Shown here piece after piece: positions 63,501-64,000 of a stretch of DNA of 64,000 bases. The DNA comes from Streptomyces macrolidinus (GTDB lineage: Bacteria; Actinomycetota; Actinomycetes; Streptomycetales; Streptomycetaceae), in the NCBI RefSeq assembly GCF_023887685.1, contig NZ_JAMWMR010000013.1:98283-162282 (forward strand), given 5' to 3'. Every line of letters begins with the position of its first letter. The stretch's first letter is position 1. Both the position numbers and the translations under genes were made by a program. Below the pieces are notes generated by a model. The model made no database searches. It was not told where the DNA came from and saw only the letters and a list, made by a program, of their open reading frames with translations.

Positions 63501-64000
63501 GTGGGTGTGTCGGCCTTCGGCGTGAGTGGCACGAACGCGCATGTGGTGTTGGAGGAGGCGCCGGGGTCGGAGTCGGTGGGGGAGCGGGTCGATGATCCAG
63601 GTGTTCCCGTGCCTTGGCTGTTGTCGGCGAAGAGTGTGGATGCGTTGCGGGAGCAGGCGCGGCGTCTGCTGGATGCGGGTGTTGAGCGGGCGCGTGCGGT
63701 TGATGTGGGGTACTCGCTTGCTGTGACCCGGGCCCGGCATGCCCATCGCGCGGTGGTGGTGGGCACGCGGCCTCAACTGCTGGCCAGGGTGGAGGAGTTG
63801 GCGTCCGGTACGGGGGTGACGGGCACTGCTGTGGGGGATGCGCGGACGGTGTTCGTGTTCCCTGGGCAGGGGTCGCAGTGGGTGGGGATGGCGCGGGAGT
63901 TGCTGGAGTCCTCGGAGGTGTTCCGGCAGCGGATGGTCGAGTGCGCCGATGCGTTGGCGCCCCATGTGGAGTGGTCGCTGCTGGATGTGGTGCGTGACGG
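60591..64000 (+). CDS. Modular type I PKS, loading AT-ACP plus first KS-AT (runs off right edge)
   Basis: 1,136 residues are visible. The loading AT (about 94-385) has FVFPGQGSQWPAM, GHSVGEITAAVVA and AVGLAAHSSHID; no KSQ domain precedes it, so it takes a ready acyl-CoA starter. An ACP follows (GFDSVMAVELRNR near 502), then KS1 (about 565-985) with DTACSSS, EAHGTGTTLGDP and GHAQAAAG, and the start of an AT (FVFPGQGSQWVGM near 1086). ATG 60591 is fixed by an in-frame TGA at 60582-60584. A TTA codon lies at 62355-62357. Bafilomycin loads isobutyryl-CoA with the same layout; starter here cannot be read with certainty. Confidence 0.95.
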   Translation, partial: MAYGTGVRTPALWLLSARSGAALAAQARRLHTHLAGRAHWSPADIGHALAALRPEEGRRAALVAEDREGFLERLRALADGSGTAGLLTGGGRGGEVAFVFPGQGSQWPAMAGELLASSPVFRQRMDECAQALEPFVDWSLPDVLRGAPDAPELERADVVQPALFAVTVSLAALWESYGVRPGAVLGHSVGEITAAVVADALGLDDAALVVSRWSQAQATLAGRGEMVSVMASRDQLRPHLDRWAGRLVVAAVNGPGSVIVSGDADAAGELLAELAEAGLHARRIAVGLAAHSSHIDEIVPRMRADLAFVRPRSPRLPYYSALTGGLLRDTPLDAEYWCRNLRGEVRFHQATRALLDDGYGVLLEVSPHTVLTSAMQETVQEHGAEALVTGSLRRDQGGPERMLLSLGELCVHGVLPDWAAVLGEVADDGEVAGDGGELPEDLRADAADDTDTEAVPDDATERFTGQSPVEQRATLLRLVGREASAVLGASAPTNPQRPFADVGFDSVMAVELRNRIAAATGLTLPATAVFDYPTPEALADFLLVRLRGGAESESEYGADRLDPGEPVAIVAMGCRFPGSANSPENLWKLLAEGTDAVSPFPDNRGWNTAGTYEPQPVGPGRYYQREAGFLPEADQFDAEFFGISPREALAMDPQQRLLLEVTWETFERAGIDVTTLRSSRTSAFIGAMTMDYGPRLHEESEVGGHLLTGNTGSVASGRLAYALGLEGAAVTVDTACSSSLVALHLAVQSLRNGECTLALAGGVTVMPTLGMFVEFSRQGALAPDGRCKAFADAADGFGLAEGAGMLLLERLSDARRLGHPVLAVVRGSAVNQDGASNGLTAPNGPSQQRVIRQALANAGLVPGEVDAVEAHGTGTTLGDPIEAQALLATYGQDRPAERPLWLGSLKSNIGHAQAAAGVGGVIKMVLALRNELLPMSLHIDAPSRHVDWSAGNVRLLTEPTPWPSADRPRRVGVSAFGVSGTNAHVVLEEAPGSESVGERVDDPGVPVPWLLSAKSVDALREQARRLLDAGVERARAVDVGYSLAVTRARHAHRAVVVGTRPQLLARVEELASGTGVTGTAVGDARTVFVFPGQGSQWVGMARELLESSEVFRQRMVECADALAPHVEWSLLDVVRD

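Overview
The window is high-GC actinobacterial DNA and almost certainly Streptomyces. Gene starts are GTG, TTG or ATG, genes overlap by ATGA, rare TTA leucine codons sit in regulatory and biosynthetic genes, and SARP/AfsR regulators and an AfsA homologue are present. It holds two different secondary-metabolite loci separated by about 17 kb of ordinary accessory genes. No tRNA, rRNA, insertion sequence or CRISPR array was recognised.

Locus A (1 to about 33 kb) starts with the tail of a cytochrome P450 and a divergent FAD monooxygenase. A compact assembly line follows on the plus strand: FkbH-type glyceryl-ACP synthase, fatty acyl-AMP ligase, two ~600-residue acyl-CoA dehydrogenases, ACP, one KS-AT(malonyl)-ACP module with no reductive domains, KASIII-like enzyme, second ACP, 2-oxoacid-dehydrogenase-type acyltransferase, and Sfp-type phosphopantetheinyl transferase. 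My reading is that a fatty acid is loaded on an ACP, desaturated, extended once to a beta-ketoacyl-ACP and fused with a glyceryl unit to give a 3-acyl tetronate. The acyltransferase and an alpha/beta hydrolase at 30.8 kb could convert the hydroxymethyl into an exocyclic methylene, as in agglomerin-type pathways. A minus-strand regulatory block (LuxR-type response regulator, AfsA homologue, large SARP) is followed by plus-strand sugar genes. These predict a neutral 2,3,6-trideoxyhexose such as rhodinose or amicetose, and two different glycosyltransferases accompany them. A 15-bp motif (consensus CAAGCGNNTCTTTAG) lies 55 to 95 bp upstream of four transcription units of this locus and looks like its private regulatory site.

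The middle (about 33.2 to 49.6 kb) carries stand-alone genes: metallo-hydrolase, two duplicated VOC proteins, flavin-fold and isoprenylcysteine-methyltransferase-like proteins, OsmC and ACT proteins, a 1,323-residue nSTAND/WD40 protein, secreted and lipoproteins, GNAT, AAA ATPase, dienelactone hydrolase, glycosyltransferase, and a BlaI/M56 pair with a candidate operator.

Locus B (49.6 kb to the right edge) resembles the start of a bafilomycin B1-type plecomacrolide cluster. It has a type II thioesterase, AfsR-like regulator, FkbG-like O-methyltransferase, the C5N set (acyl-CoA ligase, amide synthetase, 5-aminolevulinate synthase) and an AT-like plus PaaK-like pair matching the known fumaryl-transfer enzymes. 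A modular type I PKS with an AT-ACP loading module then runs off the edge. Product assignments are inferences from gene content; no database search was run.
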